NCBI RefSeq assembly: GCF_001428665.1
Contig: NZ_LMIJ01000024.1
Location: 1-64,000, forward strand
Source: Acidovorax sp. Root219
GTDB lineage: Bacteria > Pseudomonadota > Gammaproteobacteria > Burkholderiales > Burkholderiaceae_C
Length of the DNA stretch: 64,000 nt
Reading direction: 5' to 3'
Positions 62,829-64,000 of the stretch are shown here, piece after piece. Each line of letters starts with the position of its first letter. Position 1 is the stretch's first letter. The notes beneath the pieces were generated by a model. That model did not search any database. It was not told the origin of the DNA and was given only the letters and a program-made list of their open reading frames with translations. The position numbers were made by a program, and so were the translations under genes.

Positions 62829-63221
62829 TTACTTCTGCGCGGGGACGATGATCGTGGTCGTCGTCGATTCGCGCAGCACGCCACCGCCAGAGACCGAGCC
62901 GCTCACGGCACTGCTCTCGACGCGGCGCACACACTCCGAGCGCTCCTGCGCACTCTGGAAGGCACTGCAGCGGTCGGTGCCGTTGGCCGCCGCGATCGGG
63001 CCGGGGTCGCTCAGTTGGCCCTTGCGCGATGCATCCAGCGCGTTGGTGGCCTCGCGCATGCAGGTCGCCATGCTGTCCTGGGTGTTGTTGGTCATGCACT
63101 TCTGGCGGTCTTGCTCATAGCGGGCAGTGGCCTCCGAAGAAGCTGTCTGGGCCAAAGCGGCGCCAGAGACCGCCAGCAGGGCAGCAGTGATGACCGGGGC
63201 GAAAAAGGCAATGCGTTTCAT
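62829..63221 (-). CDS. small secreted Cys-containing protein
   Basis: 130 residues. Signal peptide about 1-24 (ending ALAQ), then a mostly helical domain with four cysteines: KCMTNNTQDSMATCMREATNAL near 41-62 in part, and DRCSAFQSAQERSECVRRVES near 83-103 in part, paired as helix-CxxxxxC units; a Ser/Thr-rich tail ends IIVPAQK. Family not recognised. Periplasmic or exported by prediction. It is convergent with rpe, 39 bases away. Confidence 0.72.
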   Translation of the reverse strand: MKRIAFFAPVITAALLAVSGAALAQTASSEATARYEQDRQKCMTNNTQDSMATCMREATNALDASRKGQLSDPGPIAAANGTDRCSAFQSAQERSECVRRVESSAVSGSVSGGGVLRESTTTTIIVPAQK

Positions 63222-63370
63222 GGGTAAGGCTCCTTGCGCCAGGCGCAAATGACAGGGGTGCAACCAAGTTGCAAAAGGATGGATGCAGCGTAGCCCTGCA
63301 TCTCCTCGTACCCTGTCGGACAGCGCCGACCCCGGTCGTGCGCCGTGGCGCCTTCTTCCTGCGGCCTTGC

Positions 63371-64000
63371 CTAGCCCAGCCGCTGGAACGTCAGAATGAA
63401 TGCCACCCCATCTGCCGTATTGCGCGCATTGATCGTGCCGCCCATCTTGGCCATGTAGGTCTTGGCCACGAACAGGCCCTGGCCCCGGTGCTCCCCTTCG
63501 CCCACGGGTGTGGGCAGGTTGGGGTCGGAGACTCCCAGCTCGAAGATGCGGCCCAGCAACTCGTCGGCAATCGTGACCCCCACGTTGTGCAGCATGGCGC
63601 TGGCGGTGGATTCCGAGGCCGTGAGCGTGAGCGTGATGGCCGTGCCCGCAGGGCGGTAGCGGTCGGCATTGCGCAGGATGTGCGTGACCACGTCCTCCAG
63701 CGCGAATTCGTCGGCGCGCACGATGACGGTGCCCGCGCCACCCTGGTACACCACGTCCACGATGCCTGCGAAGTGCGCGTTGTCCGCCACATGGCGCAAA
63801 AAGGCGTCGAGGTCGAGCCGGCCCTGCGGCACGTCGGCCGCCTGCAGCGCCTCGGCCGGCGAAGCGGTGCCATAGAGCACGTGCACCGCCTGCTGCATGC
63901 GCTGCACGTAGCGGTGGCCTGGGTCGCCAGGGCCCCCATGCAGCACCATCAGCGACTGCAGGGGCGACATGATCTCGTGGCCCACGGCATGCCACATGTC
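63371..64000 (-). CDS. sensor histidine kinase, C-terminal part (cut by window edge)
   Basis: At least 209 residues, entering from the right. HisKA H-box VGHEIMSPLQSL with the phospho-His, then HATPase parts: ILRNADRYRPAGT (N-box), LLGRIFELGVSD (G1-like) and GQGLFVAKTYMAKMGG (G2-like). The frame stays open to position 64000, so the input domain and start lie outside. No regulator gene is within the window on this side. Confidence 0.85.
   Translation of the reverse strand, partial: DMWHAVGHEIMSPLQSLMVLHGGPGDPGHRYVQRMQQAVHVLYGTASPAEALQAADVPQGRLDLDAFLRHVADNAHFAGIVDVVYQGGAGTVIVRADEFALEDVVTHILRNADRYRPAGTAITLTLTASESTASAMLHNVGVTIADELLGRIFELGVSDPNLPTPVGEGEHRGQGLFVAKTYMAKMGGTINARNTADGVAFILTFQRLG

Overview
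The window is a gene-dense, high-GC stretch of chromosome, without transposons or phage, from a betaproteobacterium. Gene content and order point to the Comamonadaceae, with an Acidovorax-like organism as my best guess. Supports for this are the lptA-lptB-rpoN order, DsbA, a 'Gcr-type recombinase' joined to apaG, many LysR regulators, Bug and TRAP solute-binding proteins, and an FMN-type glutamate synthase. Genus is inference only. I recognise 54 protein genes (one cut by the right edge) and no tRNA, rRNA, CRISPR array or insertion sequence.

Layout. 0-3 kb: class II amidotransferase, DHA2 efflux pump, tautomerase and a cysteine-rich CWC protein, all on the minus strand. 3.2-11.5 kb: a carbon-acid block with malate synthase G (glcB) and a divergent LysR, then a NarL-type response regulator, a hybrid histidine kinase and the C4-dicarboxylate carrier dctA. 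11.7-20.6 kb: housekeeping, namely a DUF2214 membrane protein, a PsiF-repeat protein, argS, a SPOR protein, dsbA, lptA, lptB and rpoN, then a minus-strand trio of DUF4124-glutaredoxin, a secreted unknown and a VOC protein. 20.8-33.6 kb: thioesterase, RlmL-like methyltransferase, PIN protein, an ABC exporter of the BacA/YddA type, a kinase-fold protein coupled to an FMN glutamate synthase, a SEC-C protein, a SulP transporter, an NTF2-like protein, and the coupled set DUF4139, pgpA, pncC. 33.7-46.7 kb: an accessory, envelope-facing region with a phytase-like lipoprotein, a beta-helix protein, a LysR with an SDR and a Tat nitroreductase, a PL10 pectate-lyase-like lipoprotein, an orphan TRAP binding protein, another LysR, a threonine-synthase-like PLP enzyme and an orphan Bug protein. 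46.7-48.5 kb: an ECF sigma factor coupled to a DUF2892 protein, then thiL. 48.7-55.7 kb: one 2332-residue extracellular nuclease of the ExeM/NucH type. 55.8-64 kb: LysR, a small ORF, ybdK with a cation/proton antiporter, the Gcr-like membrane protein, apaG, rpe, a small secreted protein and the end of a sensor kinase.

How the parts work together. Acetate/glyoxylate and C4-acid use is served by glcB, dctA and their regulators. The kinase has the 'HDLLQPLNA' type of H-box, which I associate with acetate-sensing kinases paired to NarL-type regulators, and a CTAGG-N7-CCTAG inverted repeat lies upstream of dctA. A second theme may be phosphate scavenging: a plausible PHO box precedes the phytase-like lipoprotein gene, and weaker matches lie upstream of the nuclease and the PsiF-repeat gene. 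A third is polymer use (PL10 lyase, beta-helix protein, TRAP binding protein), with a 14-bp perfect palindrome in the lyase/TRAP divergent region.

Many genes are coupled by 4-base overlaps, several with GTG or TTG starts, and many convergent pairs are separated by fewer than 30 bases. I found no clear new defence or mobile system. The most interesting items are the giant nuclease with its duplicated lamin-tail domain, the predicted PHO-box links, the hairpin over the rpoN start, the kinase-fold/glutamate-synthase pair and the polymer-use region.
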